A DNA stretch of 64,000 nt from Streptomyces sp. NBC_01304 (GTDB lineage Bacteria > Actinomycetota > Actinomycetes > Streptomycetales > Streptomycetaceae). How positions within the stretch are numbered: position 1 is the first letter of the stretch; every line of letters starts with the position of its first letter. The notes under the pieces are model-generated. The model did not search any database. It saw nothing but the letters and a program-made list of their open reading frames with translations, and had not been told where the DNA came from. Below are positions 32,741 through 41,150 of the stretch, piece by piece. The stretch lies in contig NZ_CP109055.1 of assembly GCF_035975855.1 (NCBI RefSeq), positions 5,580,001 through 5,644,000 of the forward strand. Reading direction: 5' to 3'. Position numbers and translations under genes: made by a program.

Positions 32741-34717
32741 ATGGAAGAGCCGCGTCGCCTCGGCGGCCGGTATGAGCTGGGCCAGGTGCTCGGCCGCGGC
32801 GGCATGGCGGAGGTCTACCTCGCCCATGACACCCGCCTCGGCCGTACCGTCGCCGTGAAGACGCTCCGGGTGGATCTCGCCCGCGACCCGTCTTTCCAGG
32901 CCCGGTTCCGCCGTGAGGCCCAGTCCGCCGCCTCGCTCAATCATCCGGCGATCGTCGCGGTCTACGACACCGGCGAGGACTACGTCGACAACATCTCCAT
33001 CCCGTACATCGTGATGGAGTACGTCGACGGATCCACGCTGCGCGAGCTGCTGCACTCCGGGCGCAAGCTGCTGCCCGAGCGGGCCATGGAGATGACCGTA
33101 GGCATCCTCCAGGCCCTGGAGTACTCGCACCGCAACCAGATCGTGCACCGCGACATCAAGCCGGCAAACGTCATGCTGACGCGCAACGGCCAGGTCAAGG
33201 TCATGGACTTCGGCATCGCCCGCGCCATGGGCGACTCCGGCATGACGATGACCCAGACCGCGGCGGTCATCGGCACGGCGCAGTATCTGTCGCCGGAGCA
33301 GGCGAAGGGCGAGCAGGTCGACGCCCGTTCCGACCTGTACTCCACCGGCTGTCTGCTGTACGAGCTGCTGACCGTACGTCCCCCCTTCGTCGGGGACTCC
33401 CCGGTCGCGGTGGCGTACCAGCACGTACGCGAAGAGGCGCAGCCGCCGAGCACGTACGACCCCGAGATCACGCCCGAGATGGACGCCATCGTCCTGCGCG
33501 CGCTGGTCAAGGACCCGGACTACCGCTACCAGTCGGCCGACGAGATGCGCGCCGACATCGAGGCCTGCCTCGACGGCCAGCCCGTCGCCGCCACGGCGGC
33601 CATGGGCGCGATCGGCTACGGCGGCCACCCGGACGACCAGCAGACCGCGATGCTGCGCCCGCAGCACGGCGGCGGCGACCGGACGTCGATGCTGCCCCCG
33701 GTCAACCCGGACGACGGCGGCTACGACTACGACGACCGCCCGGGACGGCGCAAGCAGAAGAAGGGCGGGGCCTCCACGGCTCTGCTGGTGCTTGCGGCGG
33801 TTCTGGTGCTGGTGGGCGCGATCCTCATCGGGAAGTGGGCGTTCAGCAGCACGAACAAGGATGACGGCAAGGTTCCGGTTCCGAACTTCATCGGCGAGAC
33901 GTACGACGCCGCGCTGCAGCGGGCGAAGAACGGCGATGTGACGCTGGAGAAGACCAGCGGGCCCTGCAACGATCAGCCCAAGGGCCAGATTTGCGAGCAG
34001 AAGCCGCAGAATGGGCAGATCAAGAAGTTCGGCACCGTCACGGTCAAGGTGTCGACCGGGGCGGAGAAGGTCTCGATGCCGACCGTCATCGGGGACACCG
34101 AGGACGAGGCCAGGGACACTCTCGAGGACGAGAAGTACGGGTTCAACGTCAAGGTCACCTACAAGGAGACCTCCACCGAACCCGGCGAGGTCCTCGGCCA
34201 GAAGCCGGATGCGGGTACGAAGCTGGAGAAGGGCTCCGACGTCACCCTGATCGTCTCCAAGGAGAAGGCGATGGCGACGGTTCCGGACGTCCGGAACCAG
34301 CAGGTGGACGCGGCCAAGCAGCAGCTCGAGGCTCTGGGCTTCAAGGTCGACACGCAGGAAACCCCGCGGGACGACGTTCCCGAGGGCCAGGTCGTAGAGC
34401 AGTCCCTGCCGGCCAACACCAAGGCCGAAAAGGGCTCGAAGATCACCCTGACCGTTGCCAAGAAGGCCGAGCAGACCCCTGTCCCGATCCTCACCACGAA
34501 GAAGCTCAAGGACGCCAAGAAGGAACTCGAGGCGGCGGGCTTCAGCGTGGGCACGATCACGGGTCCGCAGGACGACAACGCCATGGTCATGAGCACTGAC
34601 CCGGCAGGCGGCACCCCGGCCCCGGCCGGCACGGTCGTCAACATCACCACCGCCGGCGGCGGAGGCAACAACGGCGGCCAGGATGACGGTGGCGGCGACG
34701 GCGGCTGGTTCCCGTAA
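32741..34717 (+). CDS. pknB: PknB-type Ser/Thr kinase with four PASTA domains
   Basis: 658 residues. The kinase domain (about 11-275) contains GRGGMAEVYLAHD, catalytic VHRDIKPANV, MDFGIARAMG and GTAQYLSPEQA. A juxtamembrane linker, one helix (about 343-367) and four extracellular PASTA modules starting with VPNFIGETYDAAL, MPTVIGDTEDEA, VPDVRNQQVDAA and VPILTTKKLKDA follow; a Gly/Asp-rich tail ends in GGWFP. PASTA domains sense muropeptides or lipid II. It closes the fhaA-pknB operon, with a 195-base upstream gap that may hold its own promoter. Confidence 0.94.
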   Translation: MEEPRRLGGRYELGQVLGRGGMAEVYLAHDTRLGRTVAVKTLRVDLARDPSFQARFRREAQSAASLNHPAIVAVYDTGEDYVDNISIPYIVMEYVDGSTLRELLHSGRKLLPERAMEMTVGILQALEYSHRNQIVHRDIKPANVMLTRNGQVKVMDFGIARAMGDSGMTMTQTAAVIGTAQYLSPEQAKGEQVDARSDLYSTGCLLYELLTVRPPFVGDSPVAVAYQHVREEAQPPSTYDPEITPEMDAIVLRALVKDPDYRYQSADEMRADIEACLDGQPVAATAAMGAIGYGGHPDDQQTAMLRPQHGGGDRTSMLPPVNPDDGGYDYDDRPGRRKQKKGGASTALLVLAAVLVLVGAILIGKWAFSSTNKDDGKVPVPNFIGETYDAALQRAKNGDVTLEKTSGPCNDQPKGQICEQKPQNGQIKKFGTVTVKVSTGAEKVSMPTVIGDTEDEARDTLEDEKYGFNVKVTYKETSTEPGEVLGQKPDAGTKLEKGSDVTLIVSKEKAMATVPDVRNQQVDAAKQQLEALGFKVDTQETPRDDVPEGQVVEQSLPANTKAEKGSKITLTVAKKAEQTPVPILTTKKLKDAKKELEAAGFSVGTITGPQDDNAMVMSTDPAGGTPAPAGTVVNITTAGGGGNNGGQDDGGGDGGWFP

Positions 34718-34750
34718 GCCGCAGCCCCCGGCCGTGAAGGCACAAGGCAG

Positions 34751-34799
34751 AACGGGAAAGCCCCGGTCCTCTCAGTGAGAGGCCCGGGGCTTTCCCGTT
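34751..34799. terminator. Strong terminator between pknB and the sortase genes
   Basis: AACGGGAAAGCCCC (34751-34764) pairs perfectly with GGGGCTTTCCCGTT (34786-34799), with further inner pairing. The genes converge on it. Confidence 0.9.
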
Positions 34800-34838
34800 G
34801 GTCACGGCCCCTTGGCAGGGCGGCCAGTACGAGCCGGG

Positions 34839-35573
34839 CTACCTCAACTCCGCCGGCGGCGTCCGCTCGCTGTCCACCTTCTCGACCCGCTCCAGCTCGC
34901 CCCACACCACGTACCGGTACTTCGACGTGTAGACCGGCGTGCAGGTCGTCAGCGTGATGTAGCGGCCGGCCTGCTTCTTGCCCGACTCCTTGGGCGCCTT
35001 GTCGAGGACGTCCACATTGAACTTCGAGGTCGACGGCAGCGTCGCGTAGACCTTGTAGACGTACCAGTTGTCCTCGGACTCGAAGACGATCGCGTCGCCG
35101 TCCTTGAGCTTGTCGATGTTGTGGAACTTCGCGCCGTGCCCGTCGCGGTGCGCGGCGAGCGAGAAGTTGCCCTTCTCGTCCTCGGGCAGCGCGGACTTGA
35201 CCGGGTTGGTGTAGTAGCCGGCGACACCGTCGTTGAGGGTCTTGGAGTCGGTGCCCTTCTTGACGAGTATGTCGCCCTTCGTCATCGCCGGTACGTGCAG
35301 GAAGCCGATGCCGTCCTTGAGGTCACGGTCGCCGGGGCCCTGGTCCGCCCAGTGCTCGCGTACCGCGTCGCCCTGCTTCTTCGCCTCGCGGTCCGCCATG
35401 ACGTTGGTCCACCACAGCGAGTACGCGACGAAGAGCGCGAGCACCACGCCCGCGGTGATGAGGAGTTCGCCGAAAACGCTGACTGCGGCCGCGAGGCGAC
35501 CGCCGCGAGTGCGCCGCCGAGGGGCCGGCGCCGCTGCTTCGGCCTGCTCCTCCTGGTCGGTCGTCGCTGACAC
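34839..35573 (-). CDS. Class E sortase
   Basis: 244 residues. A cytosolic basic start, one signal-anchor helix (about 30-52, FGELLITAGVVLALFVAYSLWW) and the sortase beta-barrel with catalytic His in SLAAHRDGHG, Cys in TLTTCTP and Arg in YRYVVW. Class E sortases recognise LAXTG and in Streptomyces attach chaplins to peptidoglycan. The GTG at 35573 has GAGGGACAG upstream. It is last of three paralogues in tandem. Confidence 0.9.
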   Translation of the reverse strand: MSATTDQEEQAEAAAPAPRRRTRGGRLAAAVSVFGELLITAGVVLALFVAYSLWWTNVMADREAKKQGDAVREHWADQGPGDRDLKDGIGFLHVPAMTKGDILVKKGTDSKTLNDGVAGYYTNPVKSALPEDEKGNFSLAAHRDGHGAKFHNIDKLKDGDAIVFESEDNWYVYKVYATLPSTSKFNVDVLDKAPKESGKKQAGRYITLTTCTPVYTSKYRYVVWGELERVEKVDSERTPPAELR

Positions 35574-35638
35574 CTGTCCCTCGCCCCGTCCTCGTACTGT
35601 CCTGCCGTCCGCCGCTCAGCTGCCCCGGTTCATCGGAC

Positions 35639-37018
35639 TCAGCTGACGAGCGCCTTCGGCTTGCCCTTGCTGCGTGGCCGTTCCTCAGCCATCTTGCCCC
35701 AGACGATCAGCCGATAGGTACTGGTGAATTCCGGGGTGCAGGTGGTCAGTGTGATGTATCGGCCGGGCTCGGTGAAACCCGATCCCGGGGGTACCGGCGC
35801 GATGACGCCCGTATTGCTGGGACTTGTCTGCGGAAGGGTCTTCGAGACCTTGTAGACGAAGTACGTGTCCTGCGTCTCGACGATGATTTCGTCGCCGGGC
35901 TCGAGGCGGTTGATGTACCGGAACGGCTCACCGTGGGTGTTACGGTGCCCCGCCACAGCGAAGTTGCCCTTCTTGTCCTCGGGCATCGCGGTCTTCAGCG
36001 TCTTCTCGGCGTAGTGGCCGACCATGCCGCGGTCGAGCACCTTCTGCTTGTCGATGCCCTCGGCGATCGGCACGACCACGTCGAGCCGGGGGATGTGCAT
36101 GATGGCGAAGCCCTGGCCCGGCTCGAAGGCACCGGGCTTGCCCTTGCCGTTCGCCCAGTTCTCATGGATCTTGTTCGCCTCCGCGCCGGCCTGCTGGCCC
36201 GCGCGGATGTTCGTCCACCACAGTTGGTACGTGACGAAGAGCAGCATCAGTACGCCGATGCTGATGAACAACTCCCCGACGGCCCGGCTCGCGATCACCG
36301 CGGGACTCGGCTTCTTGGCACGCTCGGCCCGGCGGGCCTCCAGCCGGGACATGGGGGCGGAGCCGGTGCTGCCGCCGCCGCTCGCGGGGCCGCCGCCACG
36401 CCTGCGGGTGCCGCCTCGCCTTGCGCCCTCCTGGGCCGCCCTGCGACGGGCGGCACGACCCTCGCCCGCGGGCTCGGAACGGCTGCCGTCCTCGTCGTCC
36501 CTGTCGTCCTCTTCCGACTCGGCTATTCGCCGGGTGTCGGAGGTCCGCAGGCCGACGGTCTCGTCGTCGCGGGGGGCGTAGGTGCCGGTGCCGTACGTCG
36601 TGTCGGCGGGGTCGGCGTACATCGCCTCGTAGGCCGACGCGTCCATGGCGGGGCGATGGTCGGCGGCCTGGGCTATCGGGTCCAGGGCTTGCTCGGCGTA
36701 GCCCTGGTAGGCCTGTTCCCGGGCTTGCTGAGCGTGCTGGGCGTGCTGCTGGGCCTGCTGTTGGACTTGCTGGGCCTCGTAACGCTGCTGAGCTTCGTAC
36801 GACTGCTGTGGCTGCTGCGTCTGCTGTGGCTGCTGCTCCGCCCCCGCCGCCCGGAACCAGGGCGAGGGATGCTGCCCCGGAAGCGGATCGTTCAGCGGGT
36901 CGGCGAGCTGCTCGACGGCCTCCTCGAAGGTGCCGGCCGCCTCGAACGTCCCGGACTCCTCGTACGGATAACTCCCGTACGAGGCGTCGGATTCATGTTC
37001 GGGGCGGATCGCCGTCAC
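35639..37018 (-). CDS. Class E sortase with long Gln-rich N-terminal extension
   Basis: 459 residues, nearly twice the paralogues. Residues 1-240 are a cytosolic region with a Gln/Ala-rich stretch (about 60-115, repeated YEAQQ and QQAQQ), an acidic patch and an Arg/Gly-rich segment. One membrane helix (about 245-268) and a sortase domain with VAGHRNTHG, TLTTCTP and YRLIVW follow. The GTG at 37018 overlaps the trpG stop (GTGA). The extension could mediate polar or divisome targeting, which is only inference. Confidence 0.88.
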   Translation of the reverse strand: MTAIRPEHESDASYGSYPYEESGTFEAAGTFEEAVEQLADPLNDPLPGQHPSPWFRAAGAEQQPQQTQQPQQSYEAQQRYEAQQVQQQAQQHAQHAQQAREQAYQGYAEQALDPIAQAADHRPAMDASAYEAMYADPADTTYGTGTYAPRDDETVGLRTSDTRRIAESEEDDRDDEDGSRSEPAGEGRAARRRAAQEGARRGGTRRRGGGPASGGGSTGSAPMSRLEARRAERAKKPSPAVIASRAVGELFISIGVLMLLFVTYQLWWTNIRAGQQAGAEANKIHENWANGKGKPGAFEPGQGFAIMHIPRLDVVVPIAEGIDKQKVLDRGMVGHYAEKTLKTAMPEDKKGNFAVAGHRNTHGEPFRYINRLEPGDEIIVETQDTYFVYKVSKTLPQTSPSNTGVIAPVPPGSGFTEPGRYITLTTCTPEFTSTYRLIVWGKMAEERPRSKGKPKALVS

Positions 37019-37653
37019 GCCGAGGCCCTGCCGACGACCGGCTGGAGCCCGGCCGACCGGGCCACCGCCCCCGCATCACCGCACTCCACCAGCCAGTTGG
37101 CGAGCATCAGATGGCCGTGCTCGGTGAGCACCGACTCGGGGTGGAACTGCACACCCTCGACCGGGAGTTCGCGGTGCCTGACTCCCATGATGATGCCGTC
37201 CTCGGTCCGCGCCGTGACCTCGAGCTCGTCCGGGACGGTGCCGGGCTCGGCGGCCAGGGAGTGGTACCGGGTCGCCGTGAAGGGCGAGGGAAGACCCGCG
37301 AAGACGCCCTTGCCCTCATGGCGTACGAGCGAGGTCTTGCCGTGCAGCAGCTCCGGGGCACGGTCCACCACACCGCCGTACGCCACCGCCATGGACTGCA
37401 TCCCGAGGCACACGCCGAACACCGGAACCCCGGTCTGCGCACAGTGCTTGACCATCTCGATGCAGACGCCGGCCTGCTCGGGAGCGCCCGGCCCGGGCGA
37501 CAGGAGCACGCCGTCGAAGCCGTCCTGGGCGTGCGCGGTCGACACCTCGTCGTTCCGCACCACTTCACACTCGGCGCCCAGCTGGTACAGGTACTGGACG
37601 AGGTTGAAGACGAAGCTGTCGTAGTTGTCGACGACGAGAATGCGCGCGCTCAC
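37015..37653 (-). CDS. Glutamine amidotransferase component (TrpG/PabA type)
   Basis: 212 residues of a class I glutamine amidotransferase. ILVVDNYDSFVFNLVQYL starts the fold, the nucleophile is in FGVCLGMQSMA, and the catalytic His-Glu in VQFHPESVLTEHG. Such subunits supply ammonia to anthranilate or aminodeoxychorismate synthase, but no TrpE/PabB partner is nearby. The GTG at 37653 forms a GTGA overlap with the upstream small gene; a longer upstream frame is not conserved. It sits, coupled on both sides, inside a sortase operon. Confidence 0.9.
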   Translation of the reverse strand: MSARILVVDNYDSFVFNLVQYLYQLGAECEVVRNDEVSTAHAQDGFDGVLLSPGPGAPEQAGVCIEMVKHCAQTGVPVFGVCLGMQSMAVAYGGVVDRAPELLHGKTSLVRHEGKGVFAGLPSPFTATRYHSLAAEPGTVPDELEVTARTEDGIIMGVRHRELPVEGVQFHPESVLTEHGHLMLANWLVECGDAGAVARSAGLQPVVGRASA

Positions 37654-37838
37654 AGGACGGACACCACCGAAGCGTCGAGCCCCTCGTCCACCGTCACGTC
37701 GTTGAACGGCAGCAGCGGCTCCGCCCACGGGAAGACGTACTGGAACAGGACATAGACCACGCCCAGTGCAAGCACCAGCGAGAGGAGTGCCCTCACCCAC
37801 GCGTTGCCCGGCAGATGCCGCCAGATCCAGCCGTACAT
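37650..37838 (-). CDS. Small membrane protein
   Basis: 62 residues starting at MYGWIWRHLPG. One helix (ALLSLVLALGVVYVLFQYVF) is followed by WAEPLLPFND and an acidic C-terminus. This is a conserved type of small protein next to trpG in Streptomyces origin regions as far as I recall, but no function is known. Coupled to the trpG-like gene. Confidence 0.72.
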   Translation of the reverse strand: MYGWIWRHLPGNAWVRALLSLVLALGVVYVLFQYVFPWAEPLLPFNDVTVDEGLDASVVSVL

Positions 37839-37869
37839 GCTGTCCCTTCCGTTGACGTACGGCACCAGA

Positions 37870-38583
37870 CTAACGGCGCAGTGCCTCCGGTTTCCCGGCC
37901 TCCACAGGCTGGGTGGAATCAAGGTGCGCCCAGACGATCAACCGGTGGCTGTGGCCCCACTCTGGCTCACAGGTCGTAAGCGTGAGGTAACGCCCTGGGC
38001 CGTCATATCCGGATTTGCGGGGGACTGGGTCGATCACGTTCACATCGCTGGGCAGCGTCTTGTACGGCCTGTTGTCGATGCGGTACGTGAACCAGGTGGT
38101 CCCGTCCGTCAGGACCACGGCATCACCGCGTTGCAGCTTCGGGAAGTCCTTGAACGGATCGCCGTACGTGCGCCGGTGACCTGCGACGGAGAAGTTCCCC
38201 TTCTGCCCGAGCCGCGCGGTGGAGGCGTAGTGCCCGAGACCCTTCTTCAGGGTGTCGCTCTTGGTGTTCTCCAGGACCGGCTTGTTCCACGTGGAACCAA
38301 GCCGGGGGATGTACATGACGGCGAAGGGCTTCCCGTCCTTGTACGCGGCTGGGGCAGGCGGCTCCTCGGGGGCTTCTTCCGCCGGGTCGTCCACCTCGGC
38401 GGGGACCGAGCCCTGCGCCCACTGGTCCTGCAGCTGATCGATCTGGCTGTCCATCGCGGCGTCGGCCTTGATGCCGGTCCAGAAGAGGACGTAGACCACG
38501 AACAGCACGATCAGAGCGCCGACGGTGATGCACAGTTCGCTGAAGCTCCTGACGACCGCTCGCCCCGACACTCCCACCGACAC
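37870..38583 (-). CDS. Class E sortase
   Basis: 237 residues from the GTG at 38583 (GGGGAGGGA eight bases upstream); a GTG at 38613, adjacent to the DUF881 stop, is an alternative. One membrane helix (SFSELCITVGALIVLFVVYVLFW), an acidic Pro-rich linker and the sortase fold with VAGHRRTYG, TLTTCEP and HRLIVW. Differences from the two downstream paralogues at the Cys (TCEP versus TCTP) suggest an older duplication. It may be the SrtE1-like member. Confidence 0.88.
   Translation of the reverse strand: MSVGVSGRAVVRSFSELCITVGALIVLFVVYVLFWTGIKADAAMDSQIDQLQDQWAQGSVPAEVDDPAEEAPEEPPAPAAYKDGKPFAVMYIPRLGSTWNKPVLENTKSDTLKKGLGHYASTARLGQKGNFSVAGHRRTYGDPFKDFPKLQRGDAVVLTDGTTWFTYRIDNRPYKTLPSDVNVIDPVPRKSGYDGPGRYLTLTTCEPEWGHSHRLIVWAHLDSTQPVEAGKPEALRR
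38284..38297. other. Degenerate parS-like palindrome (GTTCCACGTGGAAC)
   Basis: Perfect palindrome differing from the parS consensus at two symmetrical positions. It lies inside the sortase coding sequence, so chance is possible. Confidence 0.3.
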
Positions 38584-38613
38584 CGGCCGGTCCCTCCCCT
38601 GGGCCCGAGGCAC

Positions 38614-39393
38614 CTACTCCACGGGCTGCGCGTAGTGGAGATCCACTGTGCCCGAGTAGCCGGGAAGAGTCACCGCCTCGTGGTCGTCGACTTTCCAGCC
38701 GAGCCCATAGGCGTTCACGTACAGCATGTAGTTCTGGATCTGCGGGGAGGCGGCAAGGGCCTGCTTCAGCTTCTCCTGGTCTCCGACGGCGGTGACCTTG
38801 TACGGAGGTGAGTAGACCCGGCCCTGCAGGATCAGGGTGTTGCCGACGCAGCGGACCGCGCTGGTGGAGATGAGGCGCTGGTCCATGACCTTGATGCCCT
38901 TGGCGCCGCCCTGCCACAGGGCGTTCACCACGGCCTGCAGGTCCTGCTGGTGGATGACCAGGTCGTTCGGGGACGGCTCGGGGTAACCGGGGAGCTTCAC
39001 GGTCGCGTTCGGCGGGGCGTCGGCGAGCGTGACGCTGACGGCGCCGCCCTTGAGCTTCTTGGTGCCGGCCGCCTTCTCCAGCGCTTCGAGCTTGGCGTCC
39101 TCGGCCGCGGTGTTTCCGTTGTCCCGCTCGGCGAGTGAGTCGACCTGGTCGCGCAACGCGCCGTTGGACTCGTCGAGCTCGCCGTTCTTGTGGCTGCGCT
39201 CCTGGATCAGGTCCGAGAGCTTCAACAGCGAGGCATCCGTCCTGATATTGGTGCCTTTGGCCGTGTTGAAACTGGTGAAGAAGATGAGCCCGGCGAGCGC
39301 AAAGACGGCAGCGGTGAGCAGCCGGACCGGCCGCCAGGGGGATGGGCGGCCGTCTGTTGAGGTCTGGGTGGGAGAGTCGGCAGAATTGCTCAA
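38614..39393 (-). CDS. DUF881 family protein
   Basis: 259 residues. One N-terminal membrane helix (LLTAAVFALAGLIFFTSF), a coiled-coil segment (about 58-115) and a DUF881 domain with VVNALWQGGAKGIKVMDQRLISTSAVRCVGN-type sequence (about 155-185) and NYMLYVNAYGLGWKV. DUF881 proteins accompany division and sortase genes in actinobacteria. Role unknown. It heads the minus-strand run through the sortases and is divergent from crgA. Confidence 0.85.
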   Translation of the reverse strand: MSNSADSPTQTSTDGRPSPWRPVRLLTAAVFALAGLIFFTSFNTAKGTNIRTDASLLKLSDLIQERSHKNGELDESNGALRDQVDSLAERDNGNTAAEDAKLEALEKAAGTKKLKGGAVSVTLADAPPNATVKLPGYPEPSPNDLVIHQQDLQAVVNALWQGGAKGIKVMDQRLISTSAVRCVGNTLILQGRVYSPPYKVTAVGDQEKLKQALAASPQIQNYMLYVNAYGLGWKVDDHEAVTLPGYSGTVDLHYAQPVE

Positions 39394-39537
39394 CGTACCC
39401 TTACTCCTTACGCCGCCGCGGAAGCACTACGCTAACGGACGCCCGGGGACGCCCTCGGTCCCCCATCGCGCCCCGCTCGGCGCCCCAGCCCGAACCGTTC
39501 TGCGCGGCCACGCAGCGCATCGACAGGAGAGCCCCTC

Positions 39538-39795
39538 GTGCCGAAGTCACGTATCCGCAAGAAGGCTGATTACACGCCGCCGCCCGCCTCGAAGCAGGCG
39601 GCCAACATCAAGCTGACGAACCGCAGCTGGGTGGCCCCGGTGATGCTGGCGATGTTCCTCATCGGCCTCGCCTGGATCGTGATCTTCTACGTCACGGACA
39701 CCAGGCTGCCCATCGAGGCACTCGGCAACTGGAACATCGTGGTCGGGTTCGGCTTCATCGCGGCGGGGTTCGGCGTTTCCACTCAGTGGAAGTAG
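39538..39795 (+). CDS. crgA: Cell division protein CrgA
   Basis: 85 residues. A basic start ([16 protein letters not shown]), two membrane helices ([22 protein letters not shown] and [21 protein letters not shown]) and the typical short loop identify CrgA, which coordinates growth and cytokinesis by interacting with FtsZ and PBPs and delays septation in Streptomyces aerial hyphae. GTG start with AGGAGA upstream. Followed by a strong terminator. Confidence 0.95.
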   Translation: MPKSRIRKKADYTPPPASKQAANIKLTNRSWVAPVMLAMFLIGLAWIVIFYVTDTRLPIEALGNWNIVVGFGFIAAGFGVSTQWK

Positions 39796-39825
39796 ACGCC
39801 TCTTTCACGACGCTTCCCAGCTCTT

Positions 39826-39872
39826 CACAGAGGCCCGAAGGCGCAGCAGGTGCGCGCCTTCGGGCCTCTGTG
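39826..39872 (+). terminator. Terminator after crgA
   Basis: A perfect 19-bp stem (39826-39844 with 39854-39872) around a 9-base loop. Confidence 0.92.
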
Positions 39873-39903
39873 TGCGAAGCGTTGCCCCAAGCTATCCAGC
39901 GAG

Positions 39904-40124
39904 TTATCCACAGCTATCCACAGGTGCCTCTGGATAACTCTGACGATCTACAGACCACCTGTGGATAACTCTTCTGCCGTTGACGCCGGTAAGACTGGTG
40001 TCCACCATACGGACCGCCGTCCATGCCTTGTCCTTACTGGGGAAACACGGGTCGGCGACAGGCCGCACAGCCGTTCCCACAGTCACCCACAGCATGCACA
40101 AGATCCGGCACACACTGTGGACAA
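39904..40124. other. Cluster of five DnaA boxes outside oriC
   Basis: Boxes are TTATCCACA at 39904-39912 (+), CTATCCACA at 39914-39922 (+), TTATCCAGA at 39929-39937 (-), TTATCCACA at 39960-39968 (-) and TTGTCCACA at 40116-40124 (-). They fill the non-coding gap between crgA and rhomboid genes. High-affinity DnaA-box clusters that restrain initiation are known near oriC in S. coelicolor (H69, H24, D78); whether this is one of them cannot be told here. Confidence 0.75.
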
Positions 40125-40153
40125 CTTTGGCCTGAGGTGGACCTGGACGGGCC

Positions 40154-41053
40154 TCAAGTGAGCTGCGCGGTCCGGATCAGGACGACAGCGAGCACGGCGA
40201 GAAGGACCAGCGCACAGGTGCCGTACTGGACGAGGGCGCGGCGTTCGCGGGGGGCGTGGACGAAGGCGTAGCCGATGACGAGGCCGGCGACGAGGCCGCC
40301 GACATGAGCTTGCCAAGCGATGTGCAGCCCTGGCGTGAACGTGAAGAGCAGGTTGATTGCCAGGAGAGCGACAACCGGACGCATGTCGTAGTTGAGGCGA
40401 CGCATCAGGACGACTGTGGTGCCCATCAGACCGAAGATCGCTCCGGACGCGCCGAGCGAGGCCTGGTTCGCGTCCTCGAGGAGATAGGTCAGGGCACCGC
40501 CCGCGAGACCTGAGACCAGGTAGAGGGTGAGATAGCGGGCCCGGCCGAGCGCCGCCTCCAACGGTCCGCCCAACCACCAGAGGCCCAGCATGTTGAAGGC
40601 GAAGTGCCAGATCGCCTGATGCAGGAACATCGACGTGAACAGTCGATACCACTGATCCTCGGCCACACCGACCACGGCAAGCTGCTCCGGGTCGAATGCC
40701 CTGCCGATCAGCTCCAAGTCGTGGAACAGCGGTGTGCCCATGGCTAGGCCCGCGATGAACACCGCCGCGTTGATTCCGATCAGGATCTTCGTGAGCAGCC
40801 GGGGGTCCGCCGCAACGGTCCCACCCGCGATCGTCCGAGGCTGATTCGCAGTAGGCGCATGCCCGGTCCCGGAACCCGTGCGGACACACTCGGGGCACTG
40901 GAAGCCGACCGAGGCGCTGATCATGCACTCGGGGCAGATGGGCCGCTCGCAGCGAGTGCAGCGGATGCCCGTCTCACGGTCCGGATGCCGGTAGCAGGTG
41001 GGCAGGCCCGCTGCGCCCTGCGGCTCCTGCGGACTGCCTGGCGCCTGGTCCAT
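40154..41053 (-). CDS. Rhomboid family intramembrane serine protease
   Basis: 299 residues. An N-terminal Cys-rich module with CYRHPDRE, CTRCERPICPEC and CPECVR (B-box-like zinc finger) precedes six or seven membrane helices. Active-site Ser is in GASGAIFGLMG and the paired His in WQAHVGGLVAGL; WHFAFNMLGLWWLGG carries the oxyanion-side His/Asn. It cleaves substrates within the membrane; targets unknown. It is the first gene leftward of a DnaA-box cluster. Confidence 0.93.
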   Translation of the reverse strand: MDQAPGSPQEPQGAAGLPTCYRHPDRETGIRCTRCERPICPECMISASVGFQCPECVRTGSGTGHAPTANQPRTIAGGTVAADPRLLTKILIGINAAVFIAGLAMGTPLFHDLELIGRAFDPEQLAVVGVAEDQWYRLFTSMFLHQAIWHFAFNMLGLWWLGGPLEAALGRARYLTLYLVSGLAGGALTYLLEDANQASLGASGAIFGLMGTTVVLMRRLNYDMRPVVALLAINLLFTFTPGLHIAWQAHVGGLVAGLVIGYAFVHAPRERRALVQYGTCALVLLAVLAVVLIRTAQLT

Positions 41054-41098
41054 TACGTCCCCTCATCTCCGTACGACAGCGCGCTCGGTTCAACGCAC

Positions 41099-41130
41099 CG
41101 CCCCGCCCATCCTTACGGACGAGCGGGGCG
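41099..41130 (-). terminator. Terminator after the cyclophilin gene
   Basis: CGCCCCGCCCATCC (41099-41112) pairs with GGACGAGCGGGGCG (41117-41130) with two mismatches and a 4-base loop. Confidence 0.7.
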
Positions 41131-41150
41131 AAATGGTTCCCTTGCGGTGG

